From UBA11574 sp963752565 (GTDB taxonomy: Bacteria > Desulfobacterota > Desulfobacteria > Desulfobacterales > UBA11574): 64,000 nucleotides of DNA. Positions 7,875 through 17,002 of the stretch are shown in pieces (positions within the stretch are counted from its first letter, which is position 1; each line of letters begins with the position of its first letter). Location: positions 11,501 to 75,500 of the forward strand of contig CAVVZC010000016.1 in NCBI GenBank assembly GCA_963752565.1, given 5' to 3'. The position numbers were made by a program, and so were the translations under genes. The notes beneath the pieces were generated by a model. The model was not told where the DNA came from and searched no databases. It saw only the letters and a list, made by a program, of their open reading frames with translations.

Positions 7875-8987
7875 CTATATGCCCAATTGCGCCCGGAGTG
7901 CCGTCAGCAGTCGCTCGACGTTTTCGGCACGGGCGGTGTGTCCCATGAGTCCGATGCGCCAAATCTGACCGGCCAACGGACCGAGACCGGCGCCGATTTC
8001 GATCTGGCGTTCTTTCAGCAACGTCATGCGGACGCTGGCTTCGTCCACACCTTCCGGGATCTTGACTGCGTTCAGCATGGGCAGACGGCTCTCCTCTTTT
8101 ACCAGGAACTCGATACCGAGTTCGGCGAGGCCCGCCTTGAGCTGTTTGTGCGCGGCCTGATGCCGGGTGAAGACGCTGTCCATCCCTTCGTCTAACACAC
8201 ACTTGAGCGCCGCGTACAGGGCGTACAGCATATTGATAGGGGCCGTGTGATGGTACGCGCGCTTCGCGCCCTGCCAGTAGTTAACGATCATGCTGAGGTC
8301 CAGGTACCAGTTCGGCACCTTCGTTTTCCGGTTCGTCAGCTTGTCCACTGCCCTCTGCGAGAAGCTCACGGGTGACAATCCCGGCGGACAGGACAGGCAT
8401 TTCTGCGTACCGCTGTAGACTGCGTCAATGCCCCACTCGTCGATCTTCACGGGCATGCCGCCTAAACTTGTCACCGTGTCCACGAGGAAAAGCGCATCCG
8501 TGTCCTTCACAAGCGCACCGATCTGGTCAATGGGATTGCAAACACCCGTCGACGTCTCGGCGTGCACGACAGCAACGATGTCATACGTTGCAACGCCCAG
8601 CTTCGCCTTGACTGCGTTCACGTCTACCGCCGTGCCCCATTCGAACTCGAGCGTATCGACTTCAGCGCCCAGTCGGGTTGCCACATCTTGCATTCGCATA
8701 CCGAACACGCCGTTGATCAACACCAGCAACTTGTCTTCGGGTTCAACAAGGTTCACGAAGCAGGTCTCCATGCCGGCAGAACCGGTGCCGGACATGGGGA
8801 TTGTCACGTCGTTTTTCGTCTGGAACATCCGTTTCAGCATCTCCTTGATCTCGTCCATGATCCCGATAAACACGGGGTCCAGATGTCCTATAGTTGCTGT
8901 GGCCAACGCTTCATAGACCTGCGGCGGCACGCAGGACGGTCCTGGTCCCATTAGCAGCGTTTCTTTGATCTCGTTGAGCTTGCTCAT
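7875..8987 (-). CDS. class V PLP aminotransferase, serine/alanine-glyoxylate type
   Basis: A protein of 370 aa of the AGXT / serine-pyruvate aminotransferase family. It starts MSKLNEIKETLLMGPGPSCV, the family opening (LL.GPGPS). The cofactor pocket is seen in SGTGSAGME, VHAETSTGV and LVDTVTSLGG; the PLP Schiff-base lysine is in SGTQKCLSCPPG, and ARG contact is in WRIGLMGH near the C-terminus. ATG 8987 follows GGAGGAG at 6-12 nt. Expected reaction: transfer of an amino group between serine or alanine and glyoxylate or pyruvate. The gene is markedly more GC-rich than its flanks, suggesting recent transfer. It stands alone. Confidence 0.9.
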   Translation of the reverse strand: MSKLNEIKETLLMGPGPSCVPPQVYEALATATIGHLDPVFIGIMDEIKEMLKRMFQTKNDVTIPMSGTGSAGMETCFVNLVEPEDKLLVLINGVFGMRMQDVATRLGAEVDTLEFEWGTAVDVNAVKAKLGVATYDIVAVVHAETSTGVCNPIDQIGALVKDTDALFLVDTVTSLGGMPVKIDEWGIDAVYSGTQKCLSCPPGLSPVSFSQRAVDKLTNRKTKVPNWYLDLSMIVNYWQGAKRAYHHTAPINMLYALYAALKCVLDEGMDSVFTRHQAAHKQLKAGLAELGIEFLVKEESRLPMLNAVKIPEGVDEASVRMTLLKERQIEIGAGLGPLAGQIWRIGLMGHTARAENVERLLTALRAQLGI

Positions 8988-9365
8988 GTCTTCTCCTCCT
9001 CCGAATTCGAACATTATATATTGAGTAGAAATCTGTTTTTCTGAAAAAAAGGCTCAATTCACCGCGAATGGTATATGGTATCATAAATTATGAAAATATT
9101 AACAAACCTACCATTACGGGCTGATAAGTCAGCACAATCAAGTCAAACACCCCTTTCACTTTTTATCGAAAAAACCAGCTGATAATGACCATTACACAAT
9201 GCTGATTCAATTTTAATTTTGTTACGTAGAGGTTGGAAGTATCAAAGTTTTCACACCAGATATTATCACCCCAACATCTTGTGTGTCCAGACAAATGAGA
9301 AAGCCGTATACACATGCTGAATTCGGCCTGTCCACTCCAATAGAATTATTATATTTTTTTAGCTG
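8988..9365. other. intergenic stretch upstream of the aminotransferase
   Basis: The sequence drops back to AT-rich composition. It should contain the aminotransferase promoter on the minus strand, but I cannot pick one with confidence. No open frame with family features is seen. Confidence 0.4.
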
Positions 9366-9530
9366 TTATTGTTTCGGTATCGGAGGCGGCGTATAGTCTT
9401 CCCATTTGCCAGCGGTGATATTATCTGAGATCCATTTCAAGGCCACTTCCGTGGGCAGCAAGACGCGCTTGTCCAATGCATTGGTGGGCGATACGGTAAT
9501 TTGGCACCCAGGGTCCAGGTGTTGAATAAA
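9366..9530 (-). pseudogene. C-terminal fragment of an unidentified gene
   Basis: On the minus strand one frame reads ITVSPTNALDKRVLLPTEV, then LKWISDNITAGKWED and a Pro-rich end before TAA at 9368-9366. It has coding-like composition but no start, no upstream continuation and no ribosome-binding site. It collides with a response-regulator fragment on the opposite strand. I do not recognise the family. Confidence 0.35.
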
Positions 9531-9656
9531 ACATGCGGCACGGATATCCTTCTAACCCGCGCCTTGGAGTTGGGTGCCGCTGAATGTATTAGAAAACCGC
9601 TTAAAGCAGATGAACTAATTGATACTGTTGTCAGACTCATTGACGATTCTTCTTAA
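9513..9656 (+). pseudogene. C-terminal fragment of a response-regulator receiver domain
   Basis: The frame ending at TAA 9654-9656 reads TDILLTRALELGAAECIRKP, then LKADELIDTVVRLIDDSS. This is the last third of a CheY-like receiver: the GA-x-E-C-I-x-KP motif (conserved Lys of the active site followed by cis-Pro) and the final amphipathic helix. The phospho-acceptor Asp and the N-terminal half are absent, so it is a relic. Confidence 0.6.
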
Positions 9657-10215
9657 TCAACAAGATGTAATTTGATTTTTAAGAGGATGATCTTAATAAA
9701 AAGTTAAAAAACGGTCTTTTTATGGAGTGTTTTGCATTTACCCAAGTTTCGCATCCGGGTTTAGCTAAACCTCTTTTAAATAGCAGGCCGAAATGTTTTT
9801 TTGAAGCAAAATATTTCATTAGCGAATTATCGTAAGCGCTAAAATAAAAAGTGCCCTTTATAACAATATTATAAAGCTATATTACAAAAATCGGACTTGT
9901 CAAAACATTTGATGCCTTGCAAGCATCTAATTTAACTTTAAATTGAGATGCGGTAATGACTTGTCACAAAATTGATGCCTATTTATTTTCGTACAGCTTG
10001 CCAGTATGTCGAAACGCCCGAATTACTGATATCATAATAGGATTTTACCTATTCAAGCAAATCTTGATTATAAATTTTGTCAAATCATTTTCGTTCAACG
10101 ACAATTATGTCTTTGACGAATTATAGTTCGGCACCAAAACAAAAAGTGACTCCTATTTCAGAAAAAAGTAAAATCCGTGAACACTTACAATCCAAGTCCT
10201 TTAGCTTCGAATTTT
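9657..10215. other. 560-bp gap downstream of cobT
   Basis: The stretch is AT-rich. I see no gene, no RNA fold and no terminator that can be tied to the cobT end at 10216. The only open frame (10077-10265 on the plus strand) runs antisense into cobT and has no start signal. Confidence 0.4.
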
Positions 10216-11283
10216 CTAATCTTTATCAGCAACACCGGCTTCTTCAAAGGTCAATACTTCATTAAAGACACGAACCGCACCTTCTATGATACTCATCGCT
10301 AATGCACCGCCGGTGCCTTCACCCAGTCGCATCCCTAAATCGAGAATAGGTTCTATCCCAATATATTTTAACATATTTCGATGACCTGTTTCCTCTGAAC
10401 AGTGTCCTGCAATAATATAGTCCCTTACATGAGGGCAAAGCGCGTATGCAATTAGAGCACCGGCTGTTGAAATAAAACCGTCAATGACAACAGGACGACT
10501 GTGGAACGCGGCTGCCAGAACACATCCGGCGATACCACCAATTTCGAAACCGCCGACTTTGGCCAATACATCCAACCCATCAAGGGCATTTGGTTGATTG
10601 ATCTGAATTCCTTTTTTAACCGTTTCCAGCTTTATCGAAAATCCTTTGTCATCAACGCCGGTTCCCCGACCGACCATTTCTTTTGGGCTTATGCCGGTGA
10701 CCACACTTCCGATGGCTGCAGAAGGTGTGGTGTTGGCAATTCCCATGTCTCCTGTGCCCAGTAATTCAATGCCTTGAAGAAAGAGATCGGTGGCCAGTTG
10801 GAAGCCGGTTAAAATCGATTTCTCAGCATCTTGAGGCGTCATGGCCGCACCCTTTGCCAGATTTGCTGTTCCCCGGGCAATTTTTCTCACCATCAACTGA
10901 TCTCCGCCATCCAGTGAATTTGGATCGAGTTCAGGGATAATCCCCATATCCACCACCCACACTTCTGCACCCACGTGTCGAGATATGGCGTTAATTCCTG
11001 CGCCGCCCCTTAAAAAGATTTGAACCATTGCGCCGGTAACCTCTTGTGGATAAGCGCTGACACCTTCTTCTGCCACACCGTGATCGCCGGCCATAACCAA
11101 GATGGCTTTTTGATTCACTGAAGGTTTCAGGATCTTTTGGATTGCGCAGAGTCTTTCTGAAATTTCATGAAGCCTTCCCAGGGCACGGGTCGGCATTACC
11201 AGTTGATTCGTCCGCTCGCGGGATTTTTGAATCCATTTTTCTTCAACCGGCTTAATTCCTGTTATAATTTCTTCCAGTTTCAT
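10216..11283 (-). CDS. cobT: nicotinate-nucleotide--dimethylbenzimidazole phosphoribosyltransferase
   Basis: A protein of 355 aa, the normal CobT length. It activates the lower-ligand base (5,6-dimethylbenzimidazole or another base) with nicotinate mononucleotide to give alpha-ribazole phosphate for nucleotide-loop assembly in the cytoplasm. Family blocks: MAGDHGVAEEGVSAYPQEVT near residue 65, LLGTGDMGIANTTPSAAI near 170, and LGMRLGEGTGGALAM with the catalytic Glu near the C-terminus. It is the last gene of the first riboswitch-led operon, 17 bp after cobQ, and would supply the base needed by CobS of the second operon. Confidence 0.96.
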   Translation of the reverse strand: MKLEEIITGIKPVEEKWIQKSRERTNQLVMPTRALGRLHEISERLCAIQKILKPSVNQKAILVMAGDHGVAEEGVSAYPQEVTGAMVQIFLRGGAGINAISRHVGAEVWVVDMGIIPELDPNSLDGGDQLMVRKIARGTANLAKGAAMTPQDAEKSILTGFQLATDLFLQGIELLGTGDMGIANTTPSAAIGSVVTGISPKEMVGRGTGVDDKGFSIKLETVKKGIQINQPNALDGLDVLAKVGGFEIGGIAGCVLAAAFHSRPVVIDGFISTAGALIAYALCPHVRDYIIAGHCSEETGHRNMLKYIGIEPILDLGMRLGEGTGGALAMSIIEGAVRVFNEVLTFEEAGVADKD

Positions 11284-11300
11284 GTGATTTACTCCTCAAT

Positions 11301-12782
11301 TTAAATCAATTTAAAAATGGCATCGGTATTCATATGACTGTCAAAATGTGCTGCCAGAAGGTCGTATGCTTTATCTTTGTCTTCGAGGTGATTTGTATCG
11401 GGAACATGTATGTGGTCAAGATGAATGGTTTTTAACCAATTTTGGGTGATTGCCGGTATGTCAAACATACCGTGTAAGTAAGTTCCCAAAAGTCTTGAAC
11501 CATTCATTTTGCATCCTTCTTCGGTCTTACATGGTACAAGATTGCGTTCAATTATGTTGAATAGAAAATCTCCACTTAATCTTCGAGTCTTTCCCATGTG
11601 AATTTCGTAACCTACGCCCTCAATATTTTTCCACAAAAAACGGGTTCGGGTTGTGGTTTTAGGCGCCTTTAAAACGGTCTCTATGGGCAAAAGATTAAGC
11701 CCTTTGGAAGTTCCGGGTGTTCCTTCCAGTCCATGGGGATCGTGAACAAAACGGCCCATCATCTGATATCCCCCGCAAATACCTAAAATATGCCCATTTG
11801 AATCGGTATATTTTTTTATGAGGTCTCCCCATCCGTTTTTTTTCAGCCAGCGAAGGTCCCATCGGGTATTTTTTGATCCAGGTAGAATAACTGCTTTAAA
11901 ATCTGTAAGGTCTCGGGGCTTTTCGATAAAATATACATCAAGTCCCTTCAAGTTTATAAGCGGGTCGAAATCGGTAAAATTTGAAATATGGGGCAGGCGA
12001 ATGACGGCGATTGTCGATACATGAGATTTGACCATTGACACAGAAGCAGAACTCTCGATGACGACAGAATCCTCTGCTTCAATGTGGAAGTGGTCGAACC
12101 ATGGGACCACCCCGAAGACCTTTTTCCCTGTTTTTTCTTCGATCCAGCGCACTCCATCCTTGAAAAGGTTGATATCACCTCGAAATCGGTTAATAATAAA
12201 TCCTTTTACCATTTTTTGCTGTTTATTTGAAAGGCATGCAAGTGTTCCGATAATCTGGGCAAATACACCGCCACGTTGGATGTCTGAAACCAGAATGACC
12301 GGTGCATCCGCATATTCAGCCATGCGTAAATTAACAATATCATTTGCCATTAGATTCATTTCAGCGCAAGATCCAGCCCCTTCCATAACAATAAGATCAT
12401 AGGCCTTGCGCAAACGGTCAAGTGCGTCACAGGCTTTTGAAAACAGCATGTTTTTTTCGCCGTGATATTCGCCTGCCGTATTTTTGGTCACAGCTTCTCC
12501 CAAAAGCACAACCTGTGAACCGATATCGCTTGTGGGTTTTAAAAGGATCGGATTCATATCCACATGGGGAGAAATTTTCGCAGCTTCGGCCTGGACGATC
12601 TGGGCACGCCCCATTTCGAGCCCTTCTGGGGTGACCCCGGAATTGTTGGACATGTTTTGGGCTTTAAACGGTGCGACATTTATGCCCCTGTTCACAAAAA
12701 GGCGACACAGGGCTGTTGCAACGATACTCTTTCCAACTTCGGAACCTGTTCCTAATATCGCTATGCATGGTGCTTTTTTCAT
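11301..12782 (-). CDS. cobQ: cobyric acid synthase
   Basis: A protein of 493 aa (CobQ/CbiP family), which amidates four side chains of the corrin ring using glutamine and ATP. The N-terminal dethiobiotin-synthetase-like ATPase has LGTGSEVGKSIVATAL; the C-terminal class I glutamine amidotransferase has the nucleophile region ILGICGGYQMMG near residue 340 and a HGMFD block near 440 with the catalytic His. Its presence suggests that late de novo or cobyrinic acid salvage steps are possible as well. It starts 6 bp after tonB and so belongs to the TonB-receptor operon. No other corrin-ring genes are in the window. Confidence 0.95.
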   Translation of the reverse strand: MKKAPCIAILGTGSEVGKSIVATALCRLFVNRGINVAPFKAQNMSNNSGVTPEGLEMGRAQIVQAEAAKISPHVDMNPILLKPTSDIGSQVVLLGEAVTKNTAGEYHGEKNMLFSKACDALDRLRKAYDLIVMEGAGSCAEMNLMANDIVNLRMAEYADAPVILVSDIQRGGVFAQIIGTLACLSNKQQKMVKGFIINRFRGDINLFKDGVRWIEEKTGKKVFGVVPWFDHFHIEAEDSVVIESSASVSMVKSHVSTIAVIRLPHISNFTDFDPLINLKGLDVYFIEKPRDLTDFKAVILPGSKNTRWDLRWLKKNGWGDLIKKYTDSNGHILGICGGYQMMGRFVHDPHGLEGTPGTSKGLNLLPIETVLKAPKTTTRTRFLWKNIEGVGYEIHMGKTRRLSGDFLFNIIERNLVPCKTEEGCKMNGSRLLGTYLHGMFDIPAITQNWLKTIHLDHIHVPDTNHLEDKDKAYDLLAAHFDSHMNTDAIFKLI

Positions 12783-12788
12783 AGAGAA

Positions 12789-13496
12789 TTATTCTTTTAA
12801 TTCAAATCTTATGGGGACTCTGACCCACATGTTTACTTTTTCTTCTCCGATAACACCGGGTTCGAATAGCCAATATTTTACCGAGGATGTCGCCGCTCTG
12901 TCCAAAAGTGGATAGCCGCTCGATCTATAGACTTTTAAATCATGCACTTTACCGTCTTTGTTAACCAAAACATCCAGCAGGACATTACCCTGATATCCTC
13001 TAATTCTTGCGATTCTGGGATACTTTGGAGAAGGATTTGATCGATATAGGGGCCTGGCTTCATGGATCATTTTAAGCGGCGAAAGCTTAGCGGCAGTTTG
13101 TTTGGCTGCTTTTAAAAGTGCTTTTGATGCAGTTTGCTCGGAATCAAAGTGGGATTCGGTCTTTTCAACAGTTTTATCCGGGATTGTTTTTGAGATCTCT
13201 CTTTTTTTTGATTGAATCGGAATCCGAACCGTTTTTTTGGGTGGAGTTTTTGAAATACGTTTTTGTTTGAGTTTCTTTTTCTTTTTTTTAACAATGGTTG
13301 GTTTTTTTAAAACCGGGTTTGGTTTTTGAAGAGAAGTTTGGGGTGTCGTCTTTATCGGTATTGAAGTCAACGTCATATTCAACGCCCGGGGTTTGGATCT
13401 ATCAAGAGATATTCTTCCTGGCCATTTGAAGTTCATACCAAAAAGAAGTCCGTGTATTCCAAGAGCGAGTACTCCGGCTGTCAGTATCTGTTTCAT
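12789..13496 (-). CDS. tonB: TonB-family energy transducer
   Basis: A protein of 235 aa: one N-terminal membrane anchor (ILTAGVLALGIHGLLFGM), a Lys/Pro-rich linker rich in KKKKKLKQK and PPKKTVRIP, and the C-terminal TonB domain (YPRIARIRGYQGNVLLDVLV, then VYRSSGYPLLDRAA). It passes energy from ExbBD to the outer membrane receptor. It overlaps exbD by 4 bp. Its place behind a cobalamin-riboswitch receptor suggests a dedicated corrinoid transducer. Confidence 0.93.
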   Translation of the reverse strand: MKQILTAGVLALGIHGLLFGMNFKWPGRISLDRSKPRALNMTLTSIPIKTTPQTSLQKPNPVLKKPTIVKKKKKKLKQKRISKTPPKKTVRIPIQSKKREISKTIPDKTVEKTESHFDSEQTASKALLKAAKQTAAKLSPLKMIHEARPLYRSNPSPKYPRIARIRGYQGNVLLDVLVNKDGKVHDLKVYRSSGYPLLDRAATSSVKYWLFEPGVIGEEKVNMWVRVPIRFELKE

Positions 13497-13903
13497 TGGT
13501 GTCGCTCAACTTCTGCCTGGAGTGAAATTCGATGGATACCTGCAATCTTGATCTGATCCAAAACATGGAAAAGATTTTGATATGGAAGATTGCGATCGGC
13601 AAAAAGCAGAATGCCGACTTCTTTATCTAACATGGTTTTTGTTTCTAAGAACGATGCAAGATCATCCAGGTCGATCTGCTCTTTATCAACATATACCGTT
13701 CCGTTCGATTTTACGGTAACGGAAACGATAAGTTCTTTGTCGATTTTAGCAGAAACGGATGTTGGAAGTAAAACCGGCAGTCCGTGATGTACAGCCATGG
13801 AAAGCATGGCATAGATAAAAAACACGAGGAGGAGGAACACAATATCGATCAAAGGAAGCATTTCTATTCGTATTTTCCTGTTCGTGTGAAGGTTAACTTT
13901 CAT
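13493..13903 (-). CDS. exbD: ExbD/TolR biopolymer transport protein
   Basis: A protein of 136 aa with a short cytoplasmic start, one transmembrane helix holding the family Asp (MLPLIDIVFLLLVFFIY), and a periplasmic domain ending in HRISLQAEVERHQ. The Asp takes part in proton flow with ExbB. ATG 13903 is chosen because AAAGGGG precedes it by about 8 nt; the frame upstream is shadowed by exbB. It overlaps exbB by 11 bp and tonB by 4 bp. Confidence 0.93.
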   Translation of the reverse strand: MKVNLHTNRKIRIEMLPLIDIVFLLLVFFIYAMLSMAVHHGLPVLLPTSVSAKIDKELIVSVTVKSNGTVYVDKEQIDLDDLASFLETKTMLDKEVGILLFADRNLPYQNLFHVLDQIKIAGIHRISLQAEVERHQ

Positions 13904-14531
13904 TTTTAGCCCCTTTGTGTTCACAGTCGTCGTTGGCCAGTTTTTCATAAACAATCTCAAGGCTGGTGGCATACTTTTCAATATCAAGTGCTGCTTTTTC
14001 AATTCGGGAGTTAAAATAATTATAAGGAAAGACGGATAGAATTGCAATCCCGAGCCCTGTAGCCGTTGTAATCAGCGCCTGTGCAATTCCTGCAGTGACC
14101 GCCTGCGGATGTTCAATGCCTGAAGATCCCAGTACCTCAAAAGAAAGAATAATTCCGATGACGGTACCGAAAATACCCAGCAAAGGGGCCACGGTAATCA
14201 TGGTGTCGATAACGGCCATATATTTTTGCATCCGTTTAACCTCTTCGGCCGCAGCAGATTCCATGGCTTTGGCCATGGAAAAGTCTCGATGAAGAATTCC
14301 GGTGACAAGGATCTTGATAATATAATCCTTTGAGCCTTGGGTCTTTATTCTAATAGATTCCCAGTCTCCAGTTCGGCAGAGATCCAAGACTTCGTCAAGC
14401 AGTTTCTTGGTTCTGTTTTTATCCATACCAATCCAGAAAAAAATTCTTTCGATAATTACGGTCATTACGATGATGGAGCAAGCCAGCAAAGGATACATGA
14501 CCGGTCCGCCGCTAATAAATAGATCCAGCAT
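13893..14531 (-). CDS. exbB: ExbB/MotA/TolQ proton channel protein
   Basis: A protein of 212 aa with three membrane helices: GGPVMYPLLACSIIVMTVII, then TVAPLLGIFGTVIGIILSF and ITTATGLGIAILSVFPYNYF. The TVAPLLGxxGTVxG and ALxTTATGLxIAI motifs are diagnostic of the family. With ExbD it harvests the proton gradient for TonB. ATG 14531 follows AGGAG by 6 nt; an upstream frame extension has no such signal. It lies 80 bp after the receptor gene. Confidence 0.94.
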   Translation of the reverse strand: MLDLFISGGPVMYPLLACSIIVMTVIIERIFFWIGMDKNRTKKLLDEVLDLCRTGDWESIRIKTQGSKDYIIKILVTGILHRDFSMAKAMESAAAEEVKRMQKYMAVIDTMITVAPLLGIFGTVIGIILSFEVLGSSGIEHPQAVTAGIAQALITTATGLGIAILSVFPYNYFNSRIEKAALDIEKYATSLEIVYEKLANDDCEHKGAKNES

Positions 14532-14611
14532 ATGTTCTCCTGTCAATATTTTGCAGATGCCCAAGGTCGTTAGCCCGAGGGCATCTTGCTATATATTAAA
14601 AAAATAAAGAA

Positions 14612-16612
14612 TTAAAAATCAGCCGAAATTCCGGCAAGAAAGTTGATTTCAGGTGATGGATAAACTCCGGGTTCGGCGATCGGAAAATAACTTATACCGC
14701 CATATTCCGAGTATTCTTCATCGGTGATATTGTTAATGTTCAGAAATGTCGTGATCATTTTCCATTGATACTTCAGTTTCGTGTTGATAACCAGATAATC
14801 TTCCTGATACTCAAAACTATTTGAAAAGTCACTGATAAACGGTCGCTCTCCCACATAAATGCCACTAACCATTAACGAAAAACCCTTGCCGAAAGAGAAC
14901 AGACCGCTGAGTGCGGCATTATGGTTCGGGACGTTTGGAACATCATTGTTTTCAAATTGTCCGCTTGTAAAGGTTGCGTCTGTATAGGTATAGTTTCCAC
15001 TTAATGTAATTTTTTCAAAAGATTTGGTTAATGAAACTTCAAAACCATCGCGGCGCGTTTTGCCGTCATAATTTTCATTGGCAGAAATTAGGGGTTCGGG
15101 ATTATAAAAAAGCTCGTTTTTTGTATCAATGCGAAATAAATTCACATTGGCAAATAGGCTCGGTGTAAAATAATGGCGAATTCCAAATTCATAATTGTCG
15201 GAAGTTTGAGGTATTAGGGTTGTGTCAATCGTATTTGTAAAGAAGCTGAAAAGTTCGTCCAAAACCGGATATCTGAAACTTCGTGAAAAGCTTAAATATG
15301 CAGATGACTGCTTATGGTAATTATAATTGATACCCGCCGTGTAAAGATTTTCGTCCATGGTCGTACTATCCGGAACGCTCGGTACGAACTTGAAATTGGC
15401 CCGGTCATAACGGTATCCGCCGGATATTGCAACATTGTGCCATGGCCTGATTTCGTCATGGATATAATAACCGTAATTTTTCTTTTTGAGTTCGAATATT
15501 CCCGTGGATGGTACTCCGAAAAATATAGAACTGTTGGTAATGTCTTCGACGGTATCTGTATAATCGAAGCCGATAATCAGGCGATTGTCAACTCCCCATA
15601 AGGCTTCTTTGAAAATAATTTGCGGGGATACGGCGAGGGTTTTAATATCGGTGTCTCCATTAAAGCTTCCGACATCAAATGAGGCGAAGGATGAAAAGTT
15701 TCTTTTTCTGAATGAGATGTCTATTTTAAACTCGCTGTCGCTTAAAAAAAAGATTTCAGTTCCGCCCTTGACATAATAATCCTCCACATCGGCGAAATCA
15801 TCAGGTTGAAGCGAGTCTTTTCTTGATGCGCCGGCAGCAAAGTCGCTGGCTTTGATCGCTCCCGGAAGTCCGGTACTGTCTTTATGAAAGCCGCTGCTTA
15901 AGTTCCATTTCACGATATCGTTTTGATAATACCCCAGATTAAGTCCCACATCTTTGGCTTCGGTGTCGCTGTTATCCCTGTATCCATCTGATGTTAAATA
16001 ACTGCCCGACAAGGCGTAAGACAACTTGTGTTGAGTCCCGCTCACGTAAGCGCTTCCTTTAAAGGTGTCATAGCTTCCACCGTTTATTTCGCCCCCGGTA
16101 TGAAATGCTTCTCCTTCTTTTGTTAGTATATTGATCACACCGGCGGCGGCATTGTCTCCGTAAAGAGTACTTGCCCTACCACCCCTGATAATTTCAATTT
16201 TCTTTACCCTGTCAAGAGGAATCAGGGCCCAATCGGAACCGCTTAAATCTGCCTGGTTAATGCGTCTTCCATCCACCAATACCAGCGTGTTTAATGATGC
16301 GGTTTCACCAAAACCGCGAAGGTCGACCGTATAGTTTCGTCGGTTTCCTGCAATGTCATTAACATGAATACCGACTTGCTCTCTCAAAAGATCCGGGATA
16401 TCATAAGCCGTCGAGTTTTTAATGTCCGTTTCGGTGACTACGCTTACATTTGAAGGTACAAATGATATTTTTTCTTCCTGTCTGGTGGCAGTGACAACAA
16501 CTTCCTCAAGTGTTGTCACCGAAGGTTCATTCGTTTTTTCATCTTGAGCCTGACTTCGTCCCGGAAACATAAAAGCAATAAGAATAACTAAGAAACCAAT
16601 CCATCTTTTCAT
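14612..16612 (-). CDS. btuB: TonB-dependent outer membrane receptor, probable corrinoid (BtuB-like) transporter
   Basis: A protein of 666 aa. Residues 1-22 form a signal peptide (WIGFLVILIAFMFPGRSQAQ). A TonB box-like LEEVVVTATR at about 35-44 precedes the plug domain (DIPDLLREQVGIHVND, LVDGRRINQADLSG, IEIIRGGRASTLYGDNAAAG), then a 22-strand barrel that ends in the aromatic INFLAGISADF. It sits directly behind a cobalamin riboswitch, with AAGGAG 8 nt before ATG 16612, so cobamides or their precursors are the likely cargo (family plus context). It leads the operon receptor-exbB-exbD-tonB-cobQ-cobT. Confidence 0.9.
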   Translation of the reverse strand: MKRWIGFLVILIAFMFPGRSQAQDEKTNEPSVTTLEEVVVTATRQEEKISFVPSNVSVVTETDIKNSTAYDIPDLLREQVGIHVNDIAGNRRNYTVDLRGFGETASLNTLVLVDGRRINQADLSGSDWALIPLDRVKKIEIIRGGRASTLYGDNAAAGVINILTKEGEAFHTGGEINGGSYDTFKGSAYVSGTQHKLSYALSGSYLTSDGYRDNSDTEAKDVGLNLGYYQNDIVKWNLSSGFHKDSTGLPGAIKASDFAAGASRKDSLQPDDFADVEDYYVKGGTEIFFLSDSEFKIDISFRKRNFSSFASFDVGSFNGDTDIKTLAVSPQIIFKEALWGVDNRLIIGFDYTDTVEDITNSSIFFGVPSTGIFELKKKNYGYYIHDEIRPWHNVAISGGYRYDRANFKFVPSVPDSTTMDENLYTAGINYNYHKQSSAYLSFSRSFRYPVLDELFSFFTNTIDTTLIPQTSDNYEFGIRHYFTPSLFANVNLFRIDTKNELFYNPEPLISANENYDGKTRRDGFEVSLTKSFEKITLSGNYTYTDATFTSGQFENNDVPNVPNHNAALSGLFSFGKGFSLMVSGIYVGERPFISDFSNSFEYQEDYLVINTKLKYQWKMITTFLNINNITDEEYSEYGGISYFPIAEPGVYPSPEINFLAGISADF

Positions 16613-16625
16613 CGTTTTTCTCCTT

Positions 16626-16649
16626 CCCTAAATTGTGATTTATTTAGGG
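16626..16649 (-). promoter_or_regulatory. small hairpin abutting the receptor gene's ribosome-binding site
   Basis: On the minus strand CCCTAAAT and ATTTAGGG form an 8-bp stem around a short loop, directly upstream of AAGGAG. It lies between the riboswitch terminator and the start codon and may tune translation. Its function is inferred from position only. Confidence 0.45.
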
Positions 16650-16656
16650 TCCGGGC

Positions 16657-16690
16657 AAAAAAAATCCCGGACCGACTTAATCGATCCGGG
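16657..16690 (-). terminator. Rho-independent terminator of cobalamin riboswitch 1 (expression platform)
   Basis: On the minus strand CCCGGATCGA, a short loop and TCGGTCCGGG form a strong stem followed by A and eight T (16664-16657). It lies after the aptamer and before the receptor gene, so ligand binding should cause early transcription stop. The same stem recurs in riboswitch 2. Confidence 0.85.
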
Positions 16691-16752
16691 ATGTCCCATT
16701 TTTATCCTTAAGATCTAACAAGGCACCTTCAGTCCACGAAGGTTACGCCTTT

Positions 16753-16940
16753 TGTTCAGACAGGTCTTCTGACTTCCCCGCCCTTTTAGCGACCTTCCCA
16801 TCCATATTTGAACAGTGGCGTACAATGGCCAAAAGGGTTCCTTTTTCCAAGTAAACTCGGAAAAAGGCAGGGTTACAGCGGCGGGCCCGTCCCCGATTTT
16901 AACGGGGTTCCCTATTAAGCTCAAAATGAGCGTCTGAACA
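16753..16940 (-). promoter_or_regulatory. cobalamin riboswitch 1 (aptamer)
   Basis: All hallmark blocks of the cobalamin aptamer are visible on the minus strand: closing helix P1 (16940-16932 with 16761-16753, nine pairs), AATAGGGAACCCC, GACGGGCCCGCCGCTGTAA, the B12 box GCCACTG near 16820, then GGGAAGG and AGTCAGAAGACCTG. It should bind adenosyl- or aquocobalamin and shut down the receptor-ExbBD-TonB-cobQ-cobT operon when corrinoid is plentiful. Confidence 0.95.
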
Positions 16941-16951
16941 ATTCTTTGATT

Positions 16952-16980
16952 TCATAATGAAAAAGTGGAATGAAAGTCAA
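16952..16980 (-). promoter_or_regulatory. sigma-70-type promoter of riboswitch 1 transcript
   Basis: On the minus strand TTGACT (16980-16975), a 17-nt spacer and TTATGA (16957-16952) stand just before the aptamer. The promoter ahead of riboswitch 2 has the same TTGACT box and spacing. Confidence 0.65.
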
Positions 16981-17002
16981 GAAAAAAATTGATAAATTTA
17001 AT

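Noticed and set aside
16715..16924. A 69-codon frame over riboswitch 1
   Set aside because: It lies wholly in the aptamer and has no family features.
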